A stretch of DNA of 64,000 bases from Aureococcus anophagefferens (taxonomy: Eukaryota; Sar; Pelagophyceae; Pelagomonadales; Pelagomonadaceae). The DNA lies in assembly GCF_000186865.1 (NCBI RefSeq), contig NW_008705562.1, positions 1,024,451 through 1,088,450 on the forward strand, written 5' to 3'. Both the position numbers and the translations under genes were made by a program. Below, piece by piece: positions 20,302-29,017 of the stretch. How positions within the stretch are numbered: the first letter of the stretch is position 1; each line of letters begins with the position of its first letter. The notes below the pieces were generated by a model. That model was not told the DNA's origin and searched no databases. It saw nothing but the letters and a program-made list of their open reading frames with translations.

Positions 20302-21420
20302 ATGGAGCCGACCAAGCGACAGCGTGGTACGCCGGGGACGTCGGAGGGCGTTTCCGCCTCCCTCGCACTTCAGTGTTCCGACATTTTACGGAACGTGGCG
20401 CTCTCGGAAACGAGCAATCCGGATGTCGAGGCCCTCACCCGGTACGTCGAGCGCCACGCCGTGCCGGCTCTCGCGAAGCACGTTCTGTACAATTTTTACG
20501 GGCGCGTGTCAGAACCGGACGGACAGTATCCCGATAGCGGATACGACAATGACGAGGATGGCTTCGCGAATCGATGGGCGTATCGGAGCGACGACGACGA
20601 CGAGTCCGAAGAGGAAGACGATCCGCTCTTCGCCGACTATCGGCTGCGCAAGGAGATGAAGTGCTCCATCGACATCTCGAAAGAAGGTTATTTAAAAACC
20701 CATGACAATGTTCCTGACCACACGCACTTCACGAGTCGCGAAAATCTCTTTCCAGGGTTCGCTGGATACGCGGTCGATCCCGCGGACGTTACCTTCGAGG
20801 ACTACTGCCGCCGGCTGCCGGGCCGGGTACGCGAGACGCTCATAGCGCTACCTGCGGAGCGCATCCGCAAGATTCGAGTCTATCTCGAGATCGCGCACGG
20901 CGTCGACGTCGACGCGCTACCCGAGAACGTCTCGCCGGCGGTGACGACGCCGGTGGTTCTGGTGGACGTCTACTACACCGTATCGGCAGGAGTGAGCTCC
21001 TCAAAGGTCTGGACGCCTGCCTTTCTGCCGGCCTTCGAGACCGGCGACCCGAAGCCCATCACCGCGAGCATCGGCGCTCCGTGCGACGAGATGAGTCGGG
21101 ATTATCCGCCGAGCATCTCCGATGTCTGTCACTGCCCGCCGGTGTCCAAGGTCGCCTGCTCGAAGATGCTCGAAGATCTCCAGGCCTCGGTGACTGTGGG
21201 CGACTGGTTCCGGGCCCACAAGCACGTCCAGAAGCTTCGAGCCGCCAGTATTACTCTCGACGTGGTGAAGGAGCTCAAGATGTACGAAGTTGTCGCTCAG
21301 CTGTCAAAATTGGACCCAAGAGAAGCGAACAGCTATAACCAGACAAAGGCCAACCTCAAAAGGGAGGCCACCAGTCTGGAAGCGATCTGGAGAGAGGCCA
21401 TCGAGACCGGGCGCCTCTAG
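20302..21420 (+). CDS. Unrecognised acidic protein
   Basis: A 372-residue frame from ATG 20302. There is a strongly acidic stretch at about residues 100-110 (SDDDDESEEEDD), then a folded-looking part with LFPGFAGYAVDPADVTFEDY, helical segments and a C-terminal helical end (LDVVKELKMYEVVAQL). There is no signal peptide, membrane helix or motif I can assign. Third positions are less GC-rich than in the neighbours, so the gene may be under different constraints or of different origin; this is only an impression. A short acidic stretch followed by K/R-rich helices would suit a nuclear protein, but no function is proposed. It lies 137 bp after the EF-hand gene on the same strand and converges on the next gene. 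Confidence 0.7.
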   Translation: MEPTKRQRGTPGTSEGVSASLALQCSDILRNVALSETSNPDVEALTRYVERHAVPALAKHVLYNFYGRVSEPDGQYPDSGYDNDEDGFANRWAYRSDDDDESEEEDDPLFADYRLRKEMKCSIDISKEGYLKTHDNVPDHTHFTSRENLFPGFAGYAVDPADVTFEDYCRRLPGRVRETLIALPAERIRKIRVYLEIAHGVDVDALPENVSPAVTTPVVLVDVYYTVSAGVSSSKVWTPAFLPAFETGDPKPITASIGAPCDEMSRDYPPSISDVCHCPPVSKVACSKMLEDLQASVTVGDWFRAHKHVQKLRAASITLDVVKELKMYEVVAQLSKLDPREANSYNQTKANLKREATSLEAIWREAIETGRL

Positions 21421-21544
21421 ATATTGCGACGCGCGCAACGTAAGATACGAAGTCAGCATTGATCTTTAGCAGCCTCGAGAAGCGGGGGCGGCGGGGGGGG
21501 GCGGGTCGGGTGTCTGTGCTTGGTCTTCTTGGTCTTGGGCGCCC

Positions 21545-23695
21545 CTAGCGCCACTTGGGCTGCCAGAGCTCCTGGCCGATGTTCGTCCACCATCGCTGCT
21601 GCGCGGTGTGGTGCTTGCTGTAGAGGGGCCTCGGGCTGATCTTCGGCGTCTTGCCCTTGTTGAGCTGGATTTGGATGCGGAGCTTGGCCTTTTGGTGCTT
21701 GAGGACCTGGGCGTTGCTGAGGACGGGCCCGTCGCCGTAGTGGCGGAATTTGCCGCTCGCGGTCGCCGCGCGCACGGGCGGCGGCGACGCGCGGCGCGGC
21801 GCGGTCGCGGCGCGCGCCTCGTCGGCGGCGATGGCCTTGGTCGCGGCGCCGACGGCGGCGGCGACGGAGTCGGGCGTCGCGTCGGCCTTCTGGGCCGCGA
21901 GGAGCGCGATGCGCGCGGTGACCTCGGCGGCGATCGCGCCGGACGTCGTCCGCGGCGCGTCGCGCGGCGGGCTCGGCGACCGCTTCCGCGCGAGGGTCCG
22001 GCCGCCGCGGATCGCCGACGCCGACTTGGGCCGCGCCCGGGGCGGCGGCGGCGCGGGCTTCGGCGGCGAGTTGGGCGTCGCCGGGTGGTAGGGACGCTCG
22101 AGCGACGGCCGCGGCTCGTGGTTCGGCGCGGGCGCGCCCCACGCGGGCCGCGGCTCGACGAAGGTCCGCGCCGGCCGCAGCGCCGATGCTGACTTGGGCC
22201 GCGGCCGGCGCCGGGGCTCCGGCGAGCTCGGGGGCGCCGCGGGCGCGGGCGGCGCCGCGTCCGGCGCGTCGGGCGCGTCGACGGCGAAGGGCGGCGGCGA
22301 CGCCGCGGGCCGCGGGGCGGCGGAAGCCCCCCCCGGGGGCCTGTCCGCGGCGGCGACGATCTTGTCGTCGACGGCCGTGTAGCCGAGCTCGACGGCGCGC
22401 CTCTTCGGGATGGACGACACGCCCCACTCGACGCCGGTCGGATCCTTCGCGTCGCCGTCGCCGCCGAAGGCCTTGTCGAAGGCGGCGAAGGGCGCGGCGC
22501 CCGCCGCGTCCTTGGCCATGGCATCGAAGAGCGACGCCAGGCCGTCGTCGTCGACGAAGATCATGAGCTGCGCGAGCAGGCGCGCGAACGTCGCCCTGTC
22601 GACGGCGTCCGCGCGGCCCGTCGCGGGCCCGTCGCGGCTCGCGCCGCGGAACCAGCGGCGCACCTTCTGGGGCCCCGTGGCGTACTTGGCCCGGAGCATG
22701 CGCGCGGCCTCCTCGGCGCCGACGAGGGGCACCTTGGGCGCGCACGCGGCGGACTTTTTGGCCTCGTGCTGGCGGCTCAGCCCCGACTGCACGAAGGCGC
22801 CCATGTGGCCGTCGGCGAGGAGCCGCGGCCAGAAGTCGGCGTCGAAGGCGCCGCCGCCGCCCGACGCGAACTTCTCGAGCCGCGCGCGGTACGGGTCCGA
22901 CGCGTCGCTTCCGTAGCCGGCGACGTCCGGCCCGAAGCCCCGGAGGAAGCCGCCGTAGTCCACGTCGCCGAACGCGCCGGCCCGGACGTCCTCCAAAAAG
23001 GCGGCGAAGTCGTCGTCGTGGAGCTGCAGGTTCAGCTTCGCCAGCGCGCCGCGGAACGCGGCCGGCGACACCGCGCCGCTCGCCGCGGGATCGGCCGCGG
23101 CGAAGAGCTTCCGGAGCGCGCGGACGGCCGCGGGCGCCGCGAGGCGGTGGGCGAGCTGGCTGCGGATCTGCGCCGGCGTCACGCGCGCGAGGCGCGCGCC
23201 CTTGAGCGCCAGCCTGGACCGGTGGCGCTCCTGCGCGGTCCCGTCGAGCGCGAGCGACGTGAGCGCGGGCGCCGCGGGCGCCGCGCCGTCGCCCGCGCAG
23301 CCCGTGCGCGCGAGGAACTTGCGGAAGTCGACGTTGCCCGACGCGTCCTTGTCGAAGGCCGCCCAGAGGGTGGCGAAGTCCGCGTCCGTCGCGACGACGT
23401 TGAACGCCGCGAGCATCCCGCGAAACCGTACCGCGTCGCAGGAGCCCGCGCAGTCGCGGTCGATGGCGCGGAAGGCGCGCCGCGTCGCGGCGAAGTTGCC
23501 CTGGAGCCGCTCGCGCAGCGCGGCGACGACCTTGTCCGGCGTCCAGCGGAAGCGGCGGTCGACGGCGGCGCGGCCCGTGCCGCTCTGCTCCCGCTTGGCG
23601 AGGTAGGCCATGCGCTGCGTGTCCCGGAACTTGAAGATGGGGTCGTCGGCGATCCCGCCGACGGCGGGCCGCGGCAGCTCCGCCGACACGGCCAT
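21545..23695 (-). CDS. EF-hand-like protein with proline-rich C-terminal half
   Basis: ATG 23695 opens MAVSAELPRPAVGGIADDPI and gives 716 residues. The frame is open for 68 more codons up to 23899, but that part runs into the divergent gene's start, so I prefer 23695. The first 430 residues carry several EF-hand-like pairs, some with loop residues kept (FDKDASGNVDFRKF) and others decayed (DRDCAGSCDAVRFRG, DPAASGAVSPAAF), so some no longer bind Ca2+. Residues 450-620 are Pro/Ala-rich with repeated RPKSASA motifs (at least twice), as in axonemal or cytoskeletal proteins. The C-terminus is basic (KHQKAKLRIQIQLNKGKTP). A flagellar or cytoskeletal Ca2+-responsive role is possible but inferred. Confidence 0.8.
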   Translation of the reverse strand: MAVSAELPRPAVGGIADDPIFKFRDTQRMAYLAKREQSGTGRAAVDRRFRWTPDKVVAALRERLQGNFAATRRAFRAIDRDCAGSCDAVRFRGMLAAFNVVATDADFATLWAAFDKDASGNVDFRKFLARTGCAGDGAAPAAPALTSLALDGTAQERHRSRLALKGARLARVTPAQIRSQLAHRLAAPAAVRALRKLFAAADPAASGAVSPAAFRGALAKLNLQLHDDDFAAFLEDVRAGAFGDVDYGGFLRGFGPDVAGYGSDASDPYRARLEKFASGGGGAFDADFWPRLLADGHMGAFVQSGLSRQHEAKKSAACAPKVPLVGAEEAARMLRAKYATGPQKVRRWFRGASRDGPATGRADAVDRATFARLLAQLMIFVDDDGLASLFDAMAKDAAGAAPFAAFDKAFGGDGDAKDPTGVEWGVSSIPKRRAVELGYTAVDDKIVAAADRPPGGASAAPRPAASPPPFAVDAPDAPDAAPPAPAAPPSSPEPRRRPRPKSASALRPARTFVEPRPAWGAPAPNHEPRPSLERPYHPATPNSPPKPAPPPPRARPKSASAIRGGRTLARKRSPSPPRDAPRTTSGAIAAEVTARIALLAAQKADATPDSVAAAVGAATKAIAADEARAATAPRRASPPPVRAATASGKFRHYGDGPVLSNAQVLKHQKAKLRIQIQLNKGKTPKISPRPLYSKHHTAQQRWWTNIGQELWQPKWR

Positions 23696-23897
23696 GGCGC
23701 GGCGCTGCGGGGCTGGAACGACGCGGAGAGCACCCTCGAGCTGCCCAGTCGTTTTTCCTGTGCACTGAAGACATGCGATATCTTCAAGGTGCCGCTTGAA
23801 GAGCCGGCATGAGCCCAGTCCTTGATCTGTCGTCGTCCGCCGCCGCCGCCGCGCCGACCGATTGATCTGACTCGCCACCGCCACCGTCCGCGCCGCC

Positions 23898-24518
23898 ATG
23901 TCGGCCTACACGAAGGACAACAAGGTGACGCACGCCGGCGTCGCCGTCAACAACTGGGCCGGCGACTTCGACTGCTCCGTCTGCCACCGCAAGCGCCTCA
24001 CGGCGTCGGAGTTCAGCAAGAAGATGCAGGAGAAGAAGCGCCGCGGCGAGGGCGGCCTCAAGTGCAAGCCCTGCGTCGAGAAGGCGGCCCAGGCCGAGCG
24101 CGACGCCGCCGCGGCCAAGGCGGCGGCGGCGCCCGCCGCGCCCGCCGCGCCCGCGGCCGCCGCGGCCGCCGCGACGCAGGTCTGCTCGGCGTGCGAGCGG
24201 GCGCTGCCCGAGTCGTCGTTCACGAAGCCCCAGCTCAAGAAGGGCCCGGCGAAGCAGCGGTGCCAGCCGTGCATCGCCGCGGCCGACAGGGGCGAGGCCG
24301 ACGCCGCGGACGCGAAGAAGGCGGCCGCGCTCGCCGAGGCGAAGAAGGCCGTCAAGGTCGCCGAGGCCACGGGCAGCGCCGCGCAGAAGCTCAAGGCCAA
24401 CGCCCAGCTCGCCGCGCTCGAGGGCGAGCTCGTCACGGGCCTGAAGCCCATGGTCATCGGCCGCGGGCGCCGCGGCTCCGGCGGCCGGGGGCGCGGCCGG
24501 GGCCGCGGCCGCGCGTAA
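23898..24518 (+). CDS. Stc1-like double zinc-finger protein with RG-rich tail
   Basis: A 206-residue protein with two similar Cys4 units: FDCSVCHRKRLTASEF then LKCKPC (about residues 24-60), and VCSACERALPESSF then QRCQPC (about 94-125). The spacing C-x2-C...F...C-x2-C resembles the Stc1 domain, named from a fission-yeast protein linking RNAi to chromatin; in algae such fingers occur in varied proteins. An Ala-rich linker separates the units. The tail is RGRRGSGGRGRGRGRGRA, an RG/RGG stretch typical of RNA-binding proteins and arginine methylation. RNA or chromatin association is therefore plausible, by inference. The start follows GCCGCC and lies 202 bp from the divergent EF-hand-like gene, with a shared promoter region. 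Confidence 0.8.
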   Translation: MSAYTKDNKVTHAGVAVNNWAGDFDCSVCHRKRLTASEFSKKMQEKKRRGEGGLKCKPCVEKAAQAERDAAAAKAAAAPAAPAAPAAAAAAATQVCSACERALPESSFTKPQLKKGPAKQRCQPCIAAADRGEADAADAKKAAALAEAKKAVKVAEATGSAAQKLKANAQLAALEGELVTGLKPMVIGRGRRGSGGRGRGRGRGRA

Positions 24519-24608
24519 TTCCTCGGTTTTTACGTTTCGACGGGCCGCGCGCCGTCGTCCGGGGCGTGGTGGGGCTGGCTCGAGTCGAGGAGCCAGGCGA
24601 GCTACTGT

Positions 24609-27185
24609 CTACTTTCCCAGCTCCCGGAGCAGCGCGGAGAACGACGGCCGGACGCGCGGGTCTTCGCTCATCATCCGCGGCAGGAGCCGCTCGAGCCGCG
24701 CGGCCGCGGCCCGGTCTTCCGCGACCGCGATGATGTGCGGCAGGATCCACTCCCGCGCGGCCGCGTCGAAGACGTGGACGCGCCAGTCGAAGGGCGCGCA
24801 AGCGCCGTCGACGCAGTCCGACACCTCCGGGCCGCTCAGCAACCGTTCGCCACACTTGGACAAATCCTTCCGTATGACGTGGTTGCCGCACCCGTTGTGC
24901 GCCGAGTCCGTGCGCAGCGCGCAGACGGCCGCGCCCGCGTCGGCGTCGTCGCTCGGGCAGGGCTGCGCGGCGCCCGGCTGGAGGTAGTAGGTCTTTATGG
25001 GCCGCTCCATGCCGATGCCCTCGATATAGATCCGCGCCCTCTTCAGTTTGTCGGCCTGCTCCGGGTGCCACGTCTTTTTCGTGAAGTGACGGCGCGCGTG
25101 CGCGGCGATCGGCCCGGAGTTCGGCGCCGGGCCGTCGACGAGGTAGATGTCGCCGTTCGCGTCGAGCGTGAACTGCTCCGGCTTAAAATCCGTCAAGACG
25201 AAGCCGCCCCGTTCGCCGAAGCTCCGAAAGCACCGCAGCCACGCCCGCGCGAGGTCGAGGGGCGCGTCACGCGCCCGCGCGTCGTAGACCTCGGAGTACT
25301 TGATCTCGCTCTTCTTGCCGCTGAGATTCAGCGTTCCCCTCCCCGTCGCCACGGGGCCGCCGCCGTTCGACGTCACCCACACCACGTGCGTCGGCGTCTC
25401 GTACGCGCCGAACAGCTTCGGAATGCCCGGCTCGCCCCGGAGGCCCTCGAGGAACAGGAGCTCGAAGTAGGCGATGTCGCTCGCGCGGTTGCCAAATTCG
25501 AACGCGCCTTCGTGGTGGAGCGTCTTGACGACGACGCGTCGGCCGTCGCGCAGACGCGAGAGCCAGACGTCCTTGTAGCCGCTGTGCGAGAGTACGTGGT
25601 CCGTGCGAGTGTCCAGGTCGTCGGGGGAGCGCACGCGCCAGTGGGCGGGAGGAGGAGCGGAGGCGTTCGTGAGCCAGGCATCGAGGCGCTCGAGGTGGTT
25701 TGTGGATTGTCCAGGTCGTCGGGGGAGCGCACGCGCCGGTGCGGATCGCCCGCTGTTTCCGTCGACGGCCGTCGCGTCGAGCGGCTCCGCGGGAAATCCG
25801 CTTCCCAGCAACTCCTCGACGCCGGCGTCGACGGCCGTCGCGTCGAGCGGCTTCACCGGAAGTCCGCGGGGTACGCCCCGCAGCGACAGCTCGCGCGCGA
25901 ACAAGGCCATGTGGCTGCACCGCTTCATAGTCGCAGTTGGTTTCAGGCGACGATGGCCTGGTTTCGGATGGCCTGTGATCGGAACGGCCGGCCAGGGGTT
26001 CCCGCACGTCTCGGGCCAGAGGAGCAGGTCCGCGGCCGCCATGCAGTGGAGCGCGACGAACGGGTGGCCCGCGCCGTGGAAGCTCACGTCGAAGTCGTTT
26101 TCGAGGCCGACCGTGCGGCCGTCGACGAGGTGCGACGCGCCGTCGCGCCGCGCGCCGCCGACGTGTATCCCGACGTCCAAACCCTCGAGGGTCGCGGCGA
26201 CGGTCTCCGCCGGCGAGTCGCTCAGGATGAGCGCGCGGACGCGGCGCTCCGGGAGCCGCGCTCGCAACCCCGCGACGACGCGGAGCGCGTTCCGCAGGTG
26301 CGCGCCCGCCGCCGTCGACGCGCGGAGGGACTTCCATCCGGGGGTGTGGATCAGGTCGCCGAGGCGCGCGTGGACGACGACGCGGAGCTCGCCGTCGGCC
26401 GCGCCGCAGTCGACCCAGGCGTCGCGGTCGACGGCCGCGTAGGCCTCGGCGACCGCGCGCCTCCCCCGCGCGGGGTCGTCCGCCGGCGGGAGCGCGTCGA
26501 AGCCGAACCACTCGTCGAACGGCGGCGCGACGAAGCACTCGAAGTGGTCTCGGAACAGCGCGACGCCCGTGGGATAGAGCCGGAACACCTCCGTACCCAA
26601 TTTTTCTTTTTTTCGAGTCTCCCCGCACCTGTGCTTCTTTTCCTGCCAAGAGCACGTCGCATTTGCCGTGCAATCTTGCTTGCTGTGTCTTCGTCTGCAG
26701 TTTGAAGTAGCAAAAAGATGCGCGTTGAGCCAATCTCGTTCGTGGCAGTAGAGCGACGGCGCGAAGCCGTCGCCGAGGCCGTCGACGCCGCGCAGGTAGA
26801 CGCCGCTGTAGCCCACGTACTGCTGGAAGTAGCGCGCGCCCGGGCCCGGGCTGCGGCGGTCGGCGATCATTTCGACGACGCAGTGTCCGACGTGGCCGAG
26901 GCCGGCGGGTTCGCAATTGAGCTTCTTTGTATATATTTCCTGAAAATTTTTGAACGACATGATGCGTTCGCCGCAGTCGCTCGGAAAGTAGTTTTTTATT
27001 TCGCTGTGTGCGAACGTCGATCCGCGCTCGCAGACGTGCTTCGACACGAGGGTAAAGTCGGGCGAGATCACCGGCGCCGCCAGCGCGAGGCGCCACCATG
27101 ACGTGTTCGACGCGTCTCGCGCGTCCAGCGCGCCGCGCGCCGCCGCCGCCGCCGCGGCGAAGGCGATCGCGCGGATGAGGCGCAT
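24609..27185 (-). CDS. Secreted glycosyltransferase-like/kinase-like fusion protein
   Basis: ATG 27185 opens MRLIRAIAFAAAAAAARG, a signal peptide; length 858 residues. The N-terminal part (to about 400) has Cys-rich segments and VVVHARLGDLIH near residue 273, followed by ALILSDSPAET and a C-terminal LLLWPETCGNPW, a layout seen in fucosyltransferase-like proteins. A duplicated linker (about 400-520, two PLDATAVD copies) follows. The C-terminal part (520-858) resembles secretory-pathway kinases: Lys in RRVVVKTLH (about 551), catalytic-loop-like LTDFKPEQF (about 665), YLVDGPAPN in place of DFG (about 684), many cysteines, and a final MMSEDPRVRPSFSALL helix as in kinase C-lobes. The HRD His/Arg and DFG Phe are replaced, so activity is uncertain. 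It is probably lumenal or secreted. Confidence 0.68.
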   Translation of the reverse strand: MRLIRAIAFAAAAAAARGALDARDASNTSWWRLALAAPVISPDFTLVSKHVCERGSTFAHSEIKNYFPSDCGERIMSFKNFQEIYTKKLNCEPAGLGHVGHCVVEMIADRRSPGPGARYFQQYVGYSGVYLRGVDGLGDGFAPSLYCHERDWLNAHLFATSNCRRRHSKQDCTANATCSWQEKKHRCGETRKKEKLGTEVFRLYPTGVALFRDHFECFVAPPFDEWFGFDALPPADDPARGRRAVAEAYAAVDRDAWVDCGAADGELRVVVHARLGDLIHTPGWKSLRASTAAGAHLRNALRVVAGLRARLPERRVRALILSDSPAETVAATLEGLDVGIHVGGARRDGASHLVDGRTVGLENDFDVSFHGAGHPFVALHCMAAADLLLWPETCGNPWPAVPITGHPKPGHRRLKPTATMKRCSHMALFARELSLRGVPRGLPVKPLDATAVDAGVEELLGSGFPAEPLDATAVDGNSGRSAPARALPRRPGQSTNHLERLDAWLTNASAPPPAHWRVRSPDDLDTRTDHVLSHSGYKDVWLSRLRDGRRVVVKTLHHEGAFEFGNRASDIAYFELLFLEGLRGEPGIPKLFGAYETPTHVVWVTSNGGGPVATGRGTLNLSGKKSEIKYSEVYDARARDAPLDLARAWLRCFRSFGERGGFVLTDFKPEQFTLDANGDIYLVDGPAPNSGPIAAHARRHFTKKTWHPEQADKLKRARIYIEGIGMERPIKTYYLQPGAAQPCPSDDADAGAAVCALRTDSAHNGCGNHVIRKDLSKCGERLLSGPEVSDCVDGACAPFDWRVHVFDAAAREWILPHIIAVAEDRAAAARLERLLPRMMSEDPRVRPSFSALLRELGK
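25611..25852. repeat. Two pairs of short direct repeats in the fusion-gene linker
   Basis: A 29-bp segment at 25611-25639 recurs at 25709-25737, and a segment of about 25 bp at 25761-25785 recurs at 25827-25851. They encode duplicated linker peptides (SPDDLD and PLDATAVD regions) and suggest local slippage or duplication between the two domains. Confidence 0.85.
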
Positions 27186-27853
27186 GGTTGAATCTGCGGG
27201 GGAATCGACGCGATCGGGACGTCGTCTCCGGAGCGAGCGACCTCGTCGTCGAGCGGAAGGGCGGGCGGTCGTACGGTCCGACGCCTCGCCGATCCGATAC
27301 GACTTTCTTCGGCGACGGACGACCGCGGGCCCCCGGCGCCGGGACCGCCTCCCCCGCCGGGCGTTCACGATGGTCGAGGCCATGAGGCGGCCATGCGGGG
27401 AGGGGGCGGCACGGACGCGCCGCGACGAACAGACCATCGAAACGCATCGAGCTCGGTTCGCCGATTTCAGGCGCTCGACGGGCCTCTCTTCGACGGTTGT
27501 CGCCCTCAGAGGGGGGGCGTGGCGGGTCGCGCGGGGGGTGGCAGGGTCTGGGGGCTGGAGTTGGCCCGTTTCGGCACAGGACATCGCGTTAAGCGCTCGG
27601 CGCCTAGGCGCCGCGCCGCAAATCTCCACTACTTAAGTACGACTCCACGGCGTCATTGAGGCGTTCATCCGGCCTGTCCCATGGCCGGGGCGCTGGGTTG
27701 GCGCAGGGGGTCTGGGCGCGCGAGTCTGCCCGTTTGGCGGCCGAAGGCGACCTGGCCCTCGTTGCGCCGGGCGACGAGCACCGCGGGCACGGCCTCGCGC
27801 GCGTCGTCGCGGTCCAACATGTCCCGCCGGCGGGATATGTGGGCGGCGAAATG
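27186..27853. other. Intergenic region, no confident gene
   Basis: This lies between the start of the fusion gene and the 3' end of the DUF4347 gene. On the minus strand about 27690-27810 reads as a plausible 50-codon frame (AVPAVLVARRNEGQVAFGRQ) ending near 27671. It could be a further exon of the DUF4347 gene, because a CA/GTAACA donor-like site sits at that gene's stop, but no splice solution is convincing. Confidence 0.4.
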
Positions 27854-28858
27854 TTACTGGATCGCGCAGCTCGGCGGGTCGTGGTTCTCGTGGTGGAAGC
27901 GCCCCGTCGGCCGGCCGCGGCGGACGCGGACGCGGCGGCCGCGCTTCTCCCGCTCGCGCCGCCGCCGGAGGAACTTGGAGAAGCCGTTGCGGAGCCCCGC
28001 GCGAAGGAGGCCGTCCCAGCGCACGAGGGCCGCGGCGTCGAAGTACGTCTCCGCCGCGTCGACGTCGTCGGTCTCGAGCGTCCAGTCGCCCCCGTGGCGC
28101 AAATTGCCCGTCACGTCCGTGCTCGCCGCGACGTCGACGCCGAGCGCTTTCTCCAACTGCTCCACGAGTGTGACGCCGTTGGGCGTCGCGGCGATGTCGC
28201 ACGCGAGGAGGTCGACGCGCCGCAGGCCCTTCGCCCCCGCGATGGCCCGGAGGAGCGGCGCGGCGGCGCCGCCGGCGTCGAACGGCGCGCCGTCGACGGG
28301 GATCTCGAGCGCCTTCGCTATGGCCCAGGCTCCCGCCTCCGGCGGACCGTGGTTGACGAGGGCGATCGTGTCCACGGCGCCGCCGAGCGCCTCGATCTTC
28401 GCCGCGACGGCCGCCGCGAGGCTCTCGGCGGTCGCCGTCTCCCACTCGTAGCGCAGCACCCACGCTTGGTCCCTCACCGCCGCGACGAGGTCCTCCTGGT
28501 CCGGCACGCGCGACGACACGAGGACGACGCGCGCCGTCGCCGTCGATGCCGACGCGCAGGCGAATTTGTTGGGCAGCGCGACGGCGCGCGCGCGCGCCTC
28601 GCGGAGCTCGGCGTCGAGGGCGGCGACCTCGTCGTCGCGGTCGTGGTAGATCTGGCCCGCGGCCGCCCAGAGCGCCGCCTCGGCGCCGTCGCGCTGATCC
28701 TCGGGCAGCTCGTCGACCACGGGTCGGATGGCCTTGAGGAAGGCCGCCGCCGCCGCGGCGCTCACGTCGTAGTCGTCGTCGCCGCCGGGCACGTGTTCGG
28801 CCTCCTCGTCCGCGCTCGGCGCGTATTTCTCCTCCGACGACGACGCGGCGCTGCCCAT
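27854..28858 (-). CDS. DUF4347-domain protein with N-myristoylation-like start
   Basis: A 334-residue protein starting MGSAASSSEEKYAPSADEEA, which fits an N-myristoylation signal (Gly2, Ser6). After an acidic region and a helical segment, residues 105-265 match the DUF4347 pattern: VVLVSSRVPDQEDL, DTIALVNHGPPEAGAW (His-Gly near 167), RVDLLACDIAATPNG (Cys near 217) and DVAASTDVTGNLRHGGDW. DUF4347 is best known at the N-termini of large bacterial surface proteins. The His-Gly and Cys-Asp placement recalls caspase/CHAT-type folds, but catalysis is not established. The C-terminus is very basic (RRRREREKRGRRVRVRRG), which would suit membrane or nucleic-acid contact. A possible extra 3' exon is noted for 27690-27810. 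Confidence 0.75.
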   Translation of the reverse strand: MGSAASSSEEKYAPSADEEAEHVPGGDDDYDVSAAAAAAFLKAIRPVVDELPEDQRDGAEAALWAAAGQIYHDRDDEVAALDAELREARARAVALPNKFACASASTATARVVLVSSRVPDQEDLVAAVRDQAWVLRYEWETATAESLAAAVAAKIEALGGAVDTIALVNHGPPEAGAWAIAKALEIPVDGAPFDAGGAAAPLLRAIAGAKGLRRVDLLACDIAATPNGVTLVEQLEKALGVDVAASTDVTGNLRHGGDWTLETDDVDAAETYFDAAALVRWDGLLRAGLRNGFSKFLRRRREREKRGRRVRVRRGRPTGRFHHENHDPPSCAIQ

Positions 28859-28863
28859 GGCTC

Positions 28864-28985
28864 GTGCGAGCAGCCGGACTGCGTCGTTCTCGCAGCCGGG
28901 CTGCGTCGTCTCGGGCTGCGTCGTCTCGCAGCCGGGCCGCGTCGTTCTCGCAGCCGGGCTGCGTGTCGTCTCGCAGCGCTGCGTC
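28864..28985. repeat. Minisatellite between two genes
   Basis: About five to six imperfect copies of a 21-22 bp unit based on TCGCAGCCGGGCTGCGTCGT lie just upstream of the DUF4347 start codon. The unit is itself partly palindromic (GCAGCCGGGCTGC). It could affect promoter spacing or simply be unstable GC-rich DNA. Confidence 0.8.
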
Positions 28986-29017
28986 GAGCTCCCGCGCTAG
29001 ATCGATCGAGCCCAGAT

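Noticed and set aside
23740..23830. Possible fourth introner (CTGCCCAG followed by TTTTTCCTG)
   Set aside because: No inverted-repeat partner, no 8-bp target repeat and no match to the shared introner core; it lies in the spacer between divergent genes.
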